Source: Sphingobacterium corticibacter
GTDB taxonomy: Bacteria > Bacteroidota > Bacteroidia > Sphingobacteriales > Sphingobacteriaceae
Assembly: GCF_003076635.1 (NCBI RefSeq)
Contig: NZ_QDKG01000009.1
Coordinates: 1 to 64,000, forward strand
Reading direction: 5' to 3'
Length of the DNA: 64,000 bases
The notes beneath the pieces are model-generated. The model was not told the DNA's origin and did no database searches. It saw only the letters and a list, made by a program, of their open reading frames with translations. The translations under genes and the position numbers were made by a program. Below, piece after piece: positions 9,687 through 18,825 of this stretch. Every line of letters starts with the position of its first letter. Within the stretch, counting starts at the first letter, position 1.

Positions 9687-9720
9687 CAAATGTAAATAAT
9701 TACAAGGATTTATCCGCAAA
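9687..9720 (-). promoter_or_regulatory. Candidate promoter of the ScfR-type regulator
   Basis: On the minus strand TACATTTG (9687-9694) matches the Bacteroidota -7 consensus TAnnTTTG and a TTTG (9717-9720) lies 22 nt further upstream. The -7 box is 4 nt from the start codon, predicting a leaderless or nearly leaderless transcript. Confidence 0.4.
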
Positions 9721-9740
9721 GAAATTTTTTTTATAAAAAC

Positions 9741-9754
9741 AGCGAACGTTCGCT
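9741..9754. promoter_or_regulatory. Perfect 14-bp palindrome, candidate operator between regulator and aceB
   Basis: AGCGAACGTTCGCT is its own reverse complement. It ends 20 nt before the -7 box of aceB, so its right half covers the -33 position, and it is 20 nt upstream of the regulator's -33 element. GC-rich symmetry inside otherwise AT-rich DNA suggests a protein-binding site for the adjacent regulator. Confidence 0.55.
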
Positions 9755-9774
9755 CAATAATTTAAATATTTGTT

Positions 9775-9782
9775 TATTTTTG
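9775..9782 (+). promoter_or_regulatory. Candidate -7 box of aceB
   Basis: TATTTTTG matches TAnnTTTG and lies 28 nt before the aceB ATG. No clear TTTG is found at the -33 distance, where the palindrome lies instead, as expected for an activator-dependent or repressed promoter. Confidence 0.4.
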
Positions 9783-9810
9783 TGTTGTTAAACCATAAAA
9801 TCAGTACGTT

Positions 9811-11394
9811 ATGCGAAGTAATCATGAATTTAGAGTAAAACCCATGAAAGAGTTTAACGATGTATTCACTCCGGAGTTAATAAACTTTCTAAGTGAATTA
9901 CATCAATTTTTCAATCAACAAAGACTACAATTATTAGAAGCACGCAAACTAAAGCAACAAGATTTTGATGCCGGCTATCTACCTACTTTTCTGAGGGAAA
10001 CCGAGAAGATTCGGCAAGATGATTGGGTATGCACACCACTTCCTCCCGATATATTAGATCGCAGAGTAGAAATCACAGGACCTGTGGATCGAAAGATGAT
10101 CATCAATGCGTTGAATTCTGGCGCTTCCACTTTTATGGCCGACTTCGAAGACAGTAACGCTCCAACTTGGAGCAATTGCATCGAAGGTCAAATCAACCTT
10201 TCTGACGCTATCAACCGTAAGATTGACTTTACGAATGAAAAAGGAAAATCGTACCAACTTAACGAAAAAACAGCTGTATTAATTGTAAGACCTCGCGGAC
10301 TGCATCTTGCCGAGAAGCACATTGAGATAAACGGCGAAGCGGCCTCCGCATCATTGATTGATTTCGGAATCTATTTTTTCAGAAATATCAAGCAACTTTT
10401 AAAAAACGGAAGCGCCACTTATTTCTACCTTCCCAAATTGGAGCACTATAAAGAAGCTCGCTGGTGGAATGAGGTATTTGTCTTCGCGCAAAACTATCTA
10501 AATATTCCGCAAGGCACGATCAAAGCAACCGTACTGATTGAAACAATTACGGCCTCATTCCAAATCGACGAAATACTTTACGAATTACGAGAACATAGTG
10601 CCGGATTGAATTGCGGTCGTTGGGATTATATTTTCTCATATATCAAAAAGTTTCGAAATCTCCCAGAATTCATCGTTCCTGATCGCGATCAAGTAACCAT
10701 GACCTCTCCTTTCATGAGTGCATACTCCAAGCGAGTAATAGAGATATGTCATAAAAGAAACGTGCACGCGATTGGCGGAATGGCTGCTCAAATCCCTATC
10801 AAAGGTGATGAAGAAGCAAATAAACAAGCTTATGAGAAAGTAAGCAACGATAAAAAGCGTGAAGTGCAAAATGGGCACGATGGCACTTGGGTAGCGCATC
10901 CAGCACTGGTCGCAGTCGCCAAAGACATCTTTGACGAGCACATGCCTGCTGCTAATCAGATCGACAAAAAGTTTGATTATCAGATTAAAGAAAGAGATCT
11001 ATTAGAGATTCCCAAAGGAGATATCACCGAACAGGGTGTACGAAAAAACATCAATATCGGCATTCTTTACATCGAAAGTTGGCTCATGGGCGTAGGTGCA
11101 GCTGCCATCTACCATCTTATGGAAGATGCCGCTACCGCTGAAATTTCTAGAACACAGATCTGGCAATGGCTCAGAAACAAAGCAAAGCTTGCGGATAATC
11201 GTACGCTAACTCAAGAACTCGTATTAGCATGGGAAGCTGAAGAATTAACCAAGATTGAGCAGTACGTTGGCGCCGACCGATTCAAAAATGGACAATTCGC
11301 ACGGGCAACAGAACTACTCAACGAACTCATTTTCGACGAAAATTTTGAAGAATTTCTTACGCTAAAAGCTTACCCATTCATTACAAGCAATTAG
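9811..11394 (+). CDS. aceB: Malate synthase A
   Basis: Condenses glyoxylate with acetyl-CoA to malate, the second step of the glyoxylate shunt. The 527-residue chain is the usual size of isoform A. Characteristic segments include ASTFMADFEDSNAPTWSN (about 107-124) with the metal/substrate acids, VRPRGLHL, the ETITASFQIDEILYELREHS strand and GGMAAQIPIKGDEEAN. Followed after 69 nt by isocitrate lyase, so the pair forms an aceBA operon. A second in-frame ATG at 9844 (MKEFNDV) is a possible alternative start. Confidence 0.96.
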   Translation: MRSNHEFRVKPMKEFNDVFTPELINFLSELHQFFNQQRLQLLEARKLKQQDFDAGYLPTFLRETEKIRQDDWVCTPLPPDILDRRVEITGPVDRKMIINALNSGASTFMADFEDSNAPTWSNCIEGQINLSDAINRKIDFTNEKGKSYQLNEKTAVLIVRPRGLHLAEKHIEINGEAASASLIDFGIYFFRNIKQLLKNGSATYFYLPKLEHYKEARWWNEVFVFAQNYLNIPQGTIKATVLIETITASFQIDEILYELREHSAGLNCGRWDYIFSYIKKFRNLPEFIVPDRDQVTMTSPFMSAYSKRVIEICHKRNVHAIGGMAAQIPIKGDEEANKQAYEKVSNDKKREVQNGHDGTWVAHPALVAVAKDIFDEHMPAANQIDKKFDYQIKERDLLEIPKGDITEQGVRKNINIGILYIESWLMGVGAAAIYHLMEDAATAEISRTQIWQWLRNKAKLADNRTLTQELVLAWEAEELTKIEQYVGADRFKNGQFARATELLNELIFDENFEEFLTLKAYPFITSN

Positions 11395-11463
11395 CACTAT
11401 ACATCATCGTAGTTGTAAAGAGAAAAAACCACTAACAAATAATAAAACTTAAAAAATAGCATC

Positions 11464-12744
11464 ATGAAAACTAAACAAGAGCAAATTCAGGCAATCGAAA
11501 ATGACTGGAACAACAATCCACGTTGGAATGGTATTACAAGAACCTATACGCCAGAAGATGTATTAAGACTGCGAGGATCTTATACGCAGCAGTTCACCAT
11601 CGCATCTGAAATGGCGAAAACTTTCTGGACCAAATTGAACAATCAAGATTTCGTAGCCGGATTGGGCGCACTAACCGGAAATCAAGCGGTACAAGAAGTA
11701 GATGCAGGATTAGAAGCGATCTATTTATCAGGCTGGCAAGTGGCCGCAGATGCCAATCTATCTGGCGAAATGTATCCCGATCAATCCCTTTATCCAGCCA
11801 ATTCTGTACCATCGGTTGTCAAAAAAATCAACAATGCACTATTGCGAGCAGATCAAATTCAGTCGGTGAATGGTGGTGGAGATAAAGAATATCTCGTACC
11901 GATCATTGCAGATGCAGAAGCTGGATTTGGAGGCAACTTAAACGCCTACGAACTCATGAAGCAAATGATTGAGGCGGGCGCTGCAGCCGTACATTTTGAA
12001 GATCAATTATCTTCTGCCAAAAAATGTGGCCACTTAGGTGGTAAGGTATTGGTTCCCACACAAGAAGCCATCAACAAGTTGATCGCTGCTCGTTTGGCTT
12101 CCGATGTCTTGGGCGTACCGACGTTGATTATCGCTAGAACGGATGCTGACGCAGCTGATTTGCTTACTTCGGACGTGGACGAACGAGACAAAAAATTCGT
12201 TACGGGCGAGCGTACGTCAGAAGGATTTTATTATGTAAACAATGGCGTAGCGCAAGGCATTGACAGAGGATTGTCTTACGCACCATATGCCGATCTCATC
12301 TGGATGGAAACTTCTAATCCCGATCTGGAGCAGGCTAGACAATTTGCGGAAGGTATTCACGCTAAGTTTCCGGGCAAAATGTTAGCCTACAACTGTTCTC
12401 CTTCTTTCAATTGGGCAGCAAGACTTTCTGTCGATGAAATGAAAAATTTCAGGCAAGAATTAGCCAAACTAGGCTACAAATTCCAATTTATTACATTAGC
12501 GGGCTTCCATGCTTTGAACACTGCCATGTTTGAGTTGGCTTCTGCCTATAAAGAAAGAGGTATGGCAGGCTATTCCGAACTGCAAGAACGGGAGTTTGCG
12601 CTACAGAAAAAAGGTTTCAGAGCCGTTAAACATCAATCATTCGTTGGAACAGGCTATTTCGACGAGATACAAAATGTAGTGACCAATGGCGCGGCGACTA
12701 CTGTAGCGATGAAAGATTCGACGGAGACTGCGCAATTTCACTAA
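11464..12744 (+). CDS. aceA: Isocitrate lyase
   Basis: Splits isocitrate into succinate and glyoxylate, allowing growth on acetate or fatty acids. The signature KKCGH (186-190) with the catalytic Cys is intact, as are the Mg-binding segment [14 protein letters not shown] and the NCSPSFNW motif. At 426 residues it is the compact bacterial form. It is transcribed after aceB and ends before a strong hairpin. Confidence 0.97.
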   Translation: MKTKQEQIQAIENDWNNNPRWNGITRTYTPEDVLRLRGSYTQQFTIASEMAKTFWTKLNNQDFVAGLGALTGNQAVQEVDAGLEAIYLSGWQVAADANLSGEMYPDQSLYPANSVPSVVKKINNALLRADQIQSVNGGGDKEYLVPIIADAEAGFGGNLNAYELMKQMIEAGAAAVHFEDQLSSAKKCGHLGGKVLVPTQEAINKLIAARLASDVLGVPTLIIARTDADAADLLTSDVDERDKKFVTGERTSEGFYYVNNGVAQGIDRGLSYAPYADLIWMETSNPDLEQARQFAEGIHAKFPGKMLAYNCSPSFNWAARLSVDEMKNFRQELAKLGYKFQFITLAGFHALNTAMFELASAYKERGMAGYSELQEREFALQKKGFRAVKHQSFVGTGYFDEIQNVVTNGAATTVAMKDSTETAQFH

Positions 12745-12830
12745 GTCAGTATTTCATCCAAAAATGGTTAGTACACTTCACAAAAATTAAGACATCAGAT
12801 ATAGCAGACACGCCGTGTACACATTAATAG

Positions 12831-12873
12831 CATCAAGGCCCGATCAACTTTTAGCGTTGACCGGGCCTTGATG
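12831..12873. terminator. Hairpin between aceA and the hydroxylase gene, probable bidirectional terminator
   Basis: Arms CATCAAGGCCCG and CGGGCCTTGATG, extended inside by TCAAC/GTTGA around a short loop. There is no long T-run on either side, so termination may be imperfect, but its position between two convergent genes fits. Confidence 0.65.
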
Positions 12874-12900
12874 TATTTCGCATTACCGAATGTAACTTAT

Positions 12901-13566
12901 TTATGCTTCATGATGATCTCTTACCGCAGAATTATTCGCCTTTCCCTTCTTCGGAATCATCGTTCCAAAAATACGATCCCAGAAATACGAACTGACACCA
13001 AAGCCTTTATCAGGATCTGAATAGTGGTGTAGCATGTGATGATCTTTGATTTTCTTCAGAAAGCCAGATTTAAAGTTCGCATGATGTATCGCATAATGGC
13101 ATTCGTCGTAGATCAAGTAGCCAAAAAGAAATCCAGCAAAAAATCCCGCTAAATAATATGTAGAAAAGAAGAGGCTAAATAGTAAATAAATAATAGCTGC
13201 CATTGGTATACTTGCCGATAATGGCATCACCAATCGCATTCGATCTCGCGGATAATCGTGATGTACACCATGAAAGATAAAGTGAATGCGCTTACCTAAT
13301 TTGCCTGGAGGTTCGTAGTGAAATACCCAACGGTGCAATACGTATTCCGCTAAGGTCCAGAATGCTAATCCATATCCAAAATACAATGCTGTAGCTCCAC
13401 CTCCTATTTCGCCTTGAGCATATGCTCGCCACAAGAAGAAAATAATGACTGGAATCCAGAATATTAAAGGCACCGCATAATGCACCTTGGTAAGTGAGTT
13501 CAGAAAATTGTTCTCAAACATGCGAACTGACTCACCCGAGTTCGAAACATAATGTTTTTTGGCCAT
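12901..13566 (-). CDS. FA2H-like fatty acid hydroxylase, sterol desaturase superfamily
   Basis: An integral-membrane di-iron hydroxylase. His boxes are HRWVFH, HFIFHGVHHDYP, HYAIHH and DHHMLHH, with several hydrophobic spans between. The stretch GKRIHFIFHGVHHDYPRDRM followed by RLVMP is close to fatty acid 2-hydroxylases, which act on the N-acyl chain of ceramide. Sphingobacteria make sphingolipids with hydroxylated acyl chains, so that role is plausible, but it is an inference. The gene stands alone. An in-frame Met at residue 16 could also be the start. Confidence 0.85.
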   Translation of the reverse strand: MAKKHYVSNSGESVRMFENNFLNSLTKVHYAVPLIFWIPVIIFFLWRAYAQGEIGGGATALYFGYGLAFWTLAEYVLHRWVFHYEPPGKLGKRIHFIFHGVHHDYPRDRMRLVMPLSASIPMAAIIYLLFSLFFSTYYLAGFFAGFLFGYLIYDECHYAIHHANFKSGFLKKIKDHHMLHHYSDPDKGFGVSSYFWDRIFGTMIPKKGKANNSAVRDHHEA

Positions 13567-13716
13567 ACGAAAGATGAAAAGTAACTACCTTGAAAATATA
13601 CCGTGTGGAGCAAATGTACACACCTTACCACAATAATCGTGACAAAACACTCTACTTTTGACCAAAAAGTTACAATGGTCAGGTGAATAGTAAATGTTGC
13701 AACAAACAGCAGCACA

Positions 13717-14334
13717 TCATTTTTTATAGATAAAATACCCTGCTTCAGAAGGATGATCTAGAATTAACGTGTCCGCCTTTAATTTCCGCATCGTATGCAC
13801 TACCATCACATCTCCAATGGCCGATACAGTAAAAAAAGTGCCAAATAAGAGAAAAAACCAATTACCACTAAACCAAGCATAAATCACAGGTGCGAATCCT
13901 AAAACGACTAAGGGAGTAAGTGCACCAATAATATAGTGGCGAAGCCGCAATGGTTCCTCACAATGGCAATAAGGCACAAAATGTGGACGAAGAATACCAA
14001 AGCGAATAGACGACCAACCTCTTTCTGCAAAAAAAGACCATGGCAAACCATGCAATAGCTCGTGCAGCACAATTCCTAGCACTACAACCAATAGGGCAAC
14101 AATAGGATAAAGCCAAGAAGCCATCACATCCAAATAACCATTAATAAAAAAAGCTGCGGAAAGCGATTTTTTCCAAAGTAAAAAGTATGGTAAAAAATAA
14201 CCTAGTAGCACTGGGATCATCAAAGAGCAACCCAGCCGACTGGCTGCTTGTATATCAATTATGTGTTCTTCTTTGTGATGTGGTAACACGCTGAATGATT
14301 TTGACATAGAGCCGCATCGTAAAGATCGCAGCAA
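13717..14334 (-). CDS. DUF3267 family membrane protein with zincin-like HExxH
   Basis: A 205-residue protein with about four hydrophobic segments. HELLHGLPW lies at the end of a membrane helix, the layout of DUF3267 proteins, proposed to be membrane-embedded metallopeptidases. Cys and His pairs (HCEE) follow. No function is known for the family in this phylum. It precedes the hydroxylase gene on the same strand after a 150-nt gap, so cotranscription is uncertain. The N-terminal residues before about position 10 may be over-extended. Confidence 0.75.
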   Translation of the reverse strand: MLRSLRCGSMSKSFSVLPHHKEEHIIDIQAASRLGCSLMIPVLLGYFLPYFLLWKKSLSAAFFINGYLDVMASWLYPIVALLVVVLGIVLHELLHGLPWSFFAERGWSSIRFGILRPHFVPYCHCEEPLRLRHYIIGALTPLVVLGFAPVIYAWFSGNWFFLLFGTFFTVSAIGDVMVVHTMRKLKADTLILDHPSEAGYFIYKK

Positions 14335-14461
14335 AAATTCTGCACCAAGATACGTAATTATGCGCTACTGAACAGCAGATCAGTAGCCTTCCGCTAATGA
14401 ATTGTCATTAATTCTGTCGATAATTTTAACAACTTCTCACGTACACCGCGTATAAAATAGA

Positions 14462-14469
14462 TATCTTTG
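14462..14469 (+). promoter_or_regulatory. Candidate -7 box of the agmatine operon
   Basis: TATCTTTG, an exact TAnnTTTG match, lies 25 nt before the aguB start. No clear -33 TTTG is visible. Confidence 0.4.
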
Positions 14470-14494
14470 CATCTGGAAAAGCAGAGAAGAAACT

Positions 14495-15370
14495 ATGAAT
14501 AAAGTAAAAGTTGGCGTCGTCCAGATGTCGTGCGTACGCGACAAGCAAGAGAACTTAGATAAAGCAATCACTAAAGTACGCGAAGCAGCAGCCAAAGGCG
14601 CGCAAATCGTATGCCTTCAGGAACTATTTACGTCCTTGTATTTCTGTGACGTCGAAGATTACGATAATTTCGACCTGGCAGAAGCTATTCCTGGGCCATC
14701 TACCGACGCATTATCTGCTGTAGCTGCGGAATTGGGCGTTGTAATTATTGCTTCGCTTTTCGAGAAGCGCACGCAAGGTTTATATCATAATACGACAGCC
14801 GTATTAGACGCAGATGGATCTTACTTGGGCAAATATCGCAAAATGCATATTCCTGACGATCCGGCATTTTACGAAAAATTCTATTTCACACCGGGAGATC
14901 TGGGTTATAAAATCTTTCCAACCAAATTTGGTAAGATTGGAATTCTGATTTGTTGGGATCAGTGGTATCCAGAAGCATCACGCATCACAGCATTGATGGG
15001 AGCAGAAATGCTGTTCTACCCAACTGCTATTGGCTGGGCAACGGATCAAGATGAAGAAACCAACAAAGACCAGTACAACGCTTGGCAGACTATTCAACGT
15101 TCGCATGCCGTGGCGAATGGCGTACCAGTGATCTCCGTGAATCGCGTGGGTTATGAGCAAGATGGTGCGATGAAGTTTTGGGGAGGTAGCTTTGTAACCA
15201 ATGCACAAGGTCGCTTACTTTATTTGGCATCTCACGATCAGGAAGAGGTAGAAGTAGTAGAAGTGAACCTTCAGGAAACAGACTACTTCCGTAAACATTG
15301 GCCATTTCTACGTGATCGCCGTATCGACTCATACGGTCAAATCACAAAGCGCTTCATCGACGAGGACTAA
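14495..15370 (+). CDS. aguB: N-carbamoylputrescine amidase
   Basis: Nitrilase-superfamily enzyme that hydrolyses N-carbamoylputrescine to putrescine, CO2 and ammonia. The catalytic triad is Glu43 (LQELFTSLYF), Lys116 (YRKMHIPDDP) and Cys153 (ILICWDQWYPE). The 291 residues and the LYFCD segment match plant and bacterial AguB. It is followed after about 60 nt by agmatine deiminase, the preceding pathway step. Confidence 0.94.
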   Translation: MNKVKVGVVQMSCVRDKQENLDKAITKVREAAAKGAQIVCLQELFTSLYFCDVEDYDNFDLAEAIPGPSTDALSAVAAELGVVIIASLFEKRTQGLYHNTTAVLDADGSYLGKYRKMHIPDDPAFYEKFYFTPGDLGYKIFPTKFGKIGILICWDQWYPEASRITALMGAEMLFYPTAIGWATDQDEETNKDQYNAWQTIQRSHAVANGVPVISVNRVGYEQDGAMKFWGGSFVTNAQGRLLYLASHDQEEVEVVEVNLQETDYFRKHWPFLRDRRIDSYGQITKRFIDED

Positions 15371-15431
15371 GAAGTTTTAATACGTTTTTTTACCGGAAAG
15401 TGCAACGTACTTTCTAGCAATAGATATCAAC

Positions 15432-16511
15432 ATGGTAGAGCAAGGTGCTGACCTGAACTGGCAACAGGATTTTTTAACGACACCGAAAGATTTAGGATTT
15501 ACATTCCCAGCAGAATGGGAAGCTCAAGATGCCCTATGGCTAAGCTGGCCGCACAAGGAAGCTTCTTGGCCAGGCAAGATTGATAAGATTTATGCGCCAT
15601 ACTGCGCGTTCATCAAAGCAGTATCTGCGCATCAAAAAGTGCGTATCAATGTCGAAAACGAAGAAATGCATGAATTCGCCTTGCAGCATTTAGAAGCTGC
15701 TGGTGTGGCAACAGAAGAAATTGAGTTCTTTTACCATGCTACCAACGATGCTTGGTGTCGTGATCATGGTCCGGCATTCGTCATCAATCGCGAAACGGGT
15801 GAAAAAGCCGTTGTGGATTGGGGATATAATGCTTGGGGTGGAAAATATCCTCCTTACGATTTAGACGATGTGATCCCGACAAGAATTGCCAATCGTTTTG
15901 GTCATCGTTTATTTACGCCATCTATTGTAATGGAAGGCGGTTCTGTGGAATTTAATGGCGCCGGCACGGTGTTGACAACTACTGCTTGTCTGTTGAACGA
16001 AAACCGTAATCCGCACCTGACTAAAGAGCAAATCGAACGTTATTTGCTGGAGTTTTATGGCCAAAAACAAGTATTGTGGCTGGGCGATGGGATTGTAGGA
16101 GATGATACCGACGGACATATAGACGATATCACACGTTTTGTAAACGAGGATACGGTGCTTACCGTAGTGGAGCAAAATCCGAGCGATGAAAACTACGCTA
16201 TTCTACAAGAAAATCTGAAAACGCTAAAAGAGATGCGCTTGCCAGATGGCAGACCGTTAAATATTGTGGAATTACCGATGCCGAAACCAGTGATTTACGA
16301 CGATCAACGACTTCCAGCATCGTATGCTAACTTCTATATTGGCAATAAAGTCGTGGTAGTACCTACTTTCCAAGATGAGAATGATGCTAAGGCGTTAGAA
16401 ATTATTAGCCGTTACTTTCCAGATCGCGAAGTAGTGGGCATTGATTCGGTGGATTTGATCTGGGGATTGGGCAGTTTTCATTGCTTGAGCCAGCAAGAAC
16501 CCAGTATTTAA
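15432..16511 (+). CDS. aguA: Agmatine deiminase
   Basis: Converts agmatine to N-carbamoylputrescine. Porphyromonas-type peptidylarginine-deiminase fold; visible catalytic elements are WCRDHGP, MEGGSVEFNG, GDDTDGHIDD and the nucleophile Cys351 in LGSFHCLSQQEP at the C-terminus. At 359 residues it is full length. Together with aguB it makes putrescine, the polyamine precursor, from arginine-derived agmatine. The operon ends with a long perfect hairpin. Confidence 0.95.
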   Translation: MVEQGADLNWQQDFLTTPKDLGFTFPAEWEAQDALWLSWPHKEASWPGKIDKIYAPYCAFIKAVSAHQKVRINVENEEMHEFALQHLEAAGVATEEIEFFYHATNDAWCRDHGPAFVINRETGEKAVVDWGYNAWGGKYPPYDLDDVIPTRIANRFGHRLFTPSIVMEGGSVEFNGAGTVLTTTACLLNENRNPHLTKEQIERYLLEFYGQKQVLWLGDGIVGDDTDGHIDDITRFVNEDTVLTVVEQNPSDENYAILQENLKTLKEMRLPDGRPLNIVELPMPKPVIYDDQRLPASYANFYIGNKVVVVPTFQDENDAKALEIISRYFPDREVVGIDSVDLIWGLGSFHCLSQQEPSI

Positions 16512-16524
16512 GGCTAATACGTAT

Positions 16525-16568
16525 AAAGTTAAAGGCTCACAAACTGTAGTTTGTGAGCCTTTAACTTT
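16525..16568 (+). terminator. Terminator of the aguBA operon
   Basis: A very long perfect stem of 21 bp, outer part AAAGTTAAAGGCTCACAAAC, with a tiny GT loop. The sequence is symmetric, so it may also act on leftward read-through from the tRNA. Confidence 0.85.
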
Positions 16569-16603
16569 GGAAGCACTATGCTGACCGTTTAATTACTCCT
16601 AAA

Positions 16604-16639
16604 AAACAACAGACCTTGATTGCTCAAAGTCTGTTGTTT
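16604..16639 (-). terminator. Terminator of tRNA-Leu
   Basis: Arms AAACAACAGAC and GTCTGTTGTTT with an inner TTGA/TCAA pair. On the minus strand the hairpin is followed by TTT after the pairing part, directly downstream of the tRNA-Leu gene. Confidence 0.7.
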
Positions 16640-16656
16640 ATATTTTCTACTTGAAG

Positions 16657-16740
16657 TACCCGAGAGCAGATTCGAACTGCCACGCCGTTGCCAGCACCAG
16701 CCCCTCAAGCTGGCGCGTCTACCAATTTCGCCACCCGGGT
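16657..16740 (-). tRNA. tRNA-Leu (anticodon GAG)
   Basis: Reads ACCCGGGTGGCGAAATTGG at the 5' end; the acceptor stem ACCCGGG pairs with CTCGGGT, discriminator A. Anticodon stem CCAGC/GCTGG encloses the loop TTGAGGG, giving anticodon GAG. A long variable arm and the T-loop TTCGAAT are present. Length 84 nt fits class II leucine tRNA. The 3' CCA is not encoded. Confidence 0.96.
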
Positions 16741-16791
16741 TTGAAGTGTTACAAAAATAGCGGTTTTTCCGATACTTGCAACAGGAATAAT

Positions 16792-17673
16792 TTACAATTT
16801 TTCCTTGTTCTTATCGATCAACGTTTGGATAATTCCATCTGCAAGGCCTACCCGTGGAGCGACAATATTTTTCAAACGACCAAACTTCATAACAGTTAGA
16901 AAGATCTCTGCTGCTGGAATAATCACATCTGCACGATCGTTTTTCAAGCCCAACACATTGATACGATCTTTTAGCGAATAAGAGCTCAAATACAAGTACA
17001 TCGCCTTCAATTTCGCGTAAGAAATTGGCTGATCTGGCTTGTCACTGGAAAGTCGTGCCAACTTATTGATATTACCACCTGTACCAATACCGTAGATCAC
17101 TTTATGCGATTTGGTCAATTCGCGCAACCATAGCTTCATCTCTTCCCAGGTTTCTGATCTATCTTGATTATCGAGAATACGAATCGTGCCGAGATTAAAG
17201 GATTTTGAATCAATCAAATGTCCGTTAGCAAATAAAGAGATCTCGGTACTACCACCACCCACGTCGACGAAAAGGTACACTCGATTTTTATCCAGCTTCG
17301 CTCCTAGATAACTATTATAGATGATCAGTGCTTCCACTTTTCCATCGATAATATCGATATCTACGCCAACTTCTTTACAGGCTTTGACAACATCTGCACC
17401 ATTGGCGGCATCGCGCATGGCCGAGGTAGCACAAGCCATATAATCCGTCACTTTGTAAACATCCATCAAATCTCTAAAAGAACGCATTGTCTTCACCATG
17501 CTCTCAAACTTCGGCTCGGAAATGTAGTGCTGAATAAATGCATCATCCCCAAGTCGCAGTGGTACGCGCAACAACGTGTTTTTATTGAAGGAGATCTCCT
17601 GATCTTTGACAATGATATCGGCAATTAAAAGCCTCACGGCGTTAGATCCAATATCGATGGCAGCGTATCTCAT
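16792..17673 (-). CDS. Ppx/GppA family exopolyphosphatase/pppGpp phosphohydrolase
   Basis: ASKHA-fold phosphatase acting on polyphosphate or pppGpp. The phosphate-1 loop is AIDIGSNAVRLLIADI right after the start and the second loop is VDVGGGSTEISLF. With 293 residues it contains only the two N-terminal ASKHA domains, lacking the HD-like extension of E. coli Ppx, as in other Bacteroidota. The start is placed at MRYAAIDIG; the longer reading frame upstream (to 17733) has no conserved character. No polyphosphate kinase gene is adjacent. Confidence 0.9.
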   Translation of the reverse strand: MRYAAIDIGSNAVRLLIADIIVKDQEISFNKNTLLRVPLRLGDDAFIQHYISEPKFESMVKTMRSFRDLMDVYKVTDYMACATSAMRDAANGADVVKACKEVGVDIDIIDGKVEALIIYNSYLGAKLDKNRVYLFVDVGGGSTEISLFANGHLIDSKSFNLGTIRILDNQDRSETWEEMKLWLRELTKSHKVIYGIGTGGNINKLARLSSDKPDQPISYAKLKAMYLYLSSYSLKDRINVLGLKNDRADVIIPAAEIFLTVMKFGRLKNIVAPRVGLADGIIQTLIDKNKEKL

Positions 17674-17781
17674 AAAATGAATAGAATAATAGTATACAAC
17701 CTCTGGCAGAAGTCTGCAATTTGCTTGACGCAATGTTACAGAATCAAGGTTATTTAATTGTTAACAAATCATTAATTAACC

Positions 17782-18813
17782 TTATTTTCTTTTTGCAGGC
17801 GCTAGAATCTCTAATTGCCAACGAATCTGATCCGCAGTTACATAATATGGAGCGCCATGGCGAATACTATCATACACGTGTTGAAACACCTGCTCATAAC
17901 GTCCTTTTTCAGATGGCACGATCAACTTTTCTAATTCGCCATCACCCTTATTAATCGTTAGCAATCCGTCTACATCTGCTGCTTCCAATCCATAAATTGC
18001 ATCTTGTGGCTTAATGCCAGCCAGCAGCTGCGCCTCCTGCACATCCGTTCGCGGCTTCACAAAAGAGCCCTGCGTGCCATGCAGCACAAATGCTGCTTGC
18101 GGATCGGCCACCAACAAGCTGGTGGTGATAAAAACATTTAATCCATCTACATAGCTGAGGATAATCGTACCATAATCATCGACTTCTGAACCGGCGCGAT
18201 AAGCGCCCGCAATCTTCGTCATTGATTTAGGTTTTCCAAACAGCGAAATGGCTTGATCCAATAAGTGCGAACCCAAATCGTAAAGTACACCTGCTGCTGG
18301 TCGTTTGGTTTCCTTAAAAACCTTTGGTCCTATATCCGTTTTGTAACGATCAAATCGGAGATGTAATTCTATAGGCTGTCCCACAAAATTCTTATCCAAC
18401 ACGTACTTTAGCGATAGAAAGTCCGAATCAAATCGCCTATTATGGTAAGCAAATACTTGTTTACGGTATTTCTCGCCCAAAGCGAATAGCTCATTGGCTT
18501 CCTCTAATGTTGGGGCAAAGGGCTTTTCTATCAATACATGTTTGCCATATTCTATGGCACGCTTCGCGAATTCGAAATGCGTATCGTTTGGTGTATTGAT
18601 AATCACGAGCTCGATCAGCGGATCAAGTAATAGTTCGTCAACACTATCATAACTAATGATACCGGGATAATCTTTATGTGCATTTTTGTGCGTTCGCTCG
18701 ACCACCGCGTGGAGATCAAACAAATCATTATCACATAAAAAAGGCGCATGGAACACCTTACCGGACATTCCATACGCCAAAAGACCTGTTGTTATTTTGC
18801 CTTGCTTATTCAA
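17782..18813 (-). CDS. Gfo/Idh/MocA family NAD(P)-dependent oxidoreductase
   Basis: Rossmann-fold dehydrogenase with nucleotide loop GLLAYGMSGKVFHAPF at the N-terminus, the conserved LIEKP motif and the alpha/beta C-terminal domain (GSHLLDQAISLFGKP). About 345 residues. Substrate unknown. There is no usable ATG before the Rossmann loop: the frame is open only to a stop at 18826, so it must start at a TTG, either 18825 (immediately after the stop of the upstream lipoprotein gene) or 18813. The second gives a homolog-like N-terminus and is used here. Translation coupled to the lipoprotein gene is likely. Confidence 0.88.
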   Translation of the reverse strand: MNKQGKITTGLLAYGMSGKVFHAPFLCDNDLFDLHAVVERTHKNAHKDYPGIISYDSVDELLLDPLIELVIINTPNDTHFEFAKRAIEYGKHVLIEKPFAPTLEEANELFALGEKYRKQVFAYHNRRFDSDFLSLKYVLDKNFVGQPIELHLRFDRYKTDIGPKVFKETKRPAAGVLYDLGSHLLDQAISLFGKPKSMTKIAGAYRAGSEVDDYGTIILSYVDGLNVFITTSLLVADPQAAFVLHGTQGSFVKPRTDVQEAQLLAGIKPQDAIYGLEAADVDGLLTINKGDGELEKLIVPSEKGRYEQVFQHVYDSIRHGAPYYVTADQIRWQLEILAPAKRK

Positions 18814-18825
18814 ATAAACTATCAA

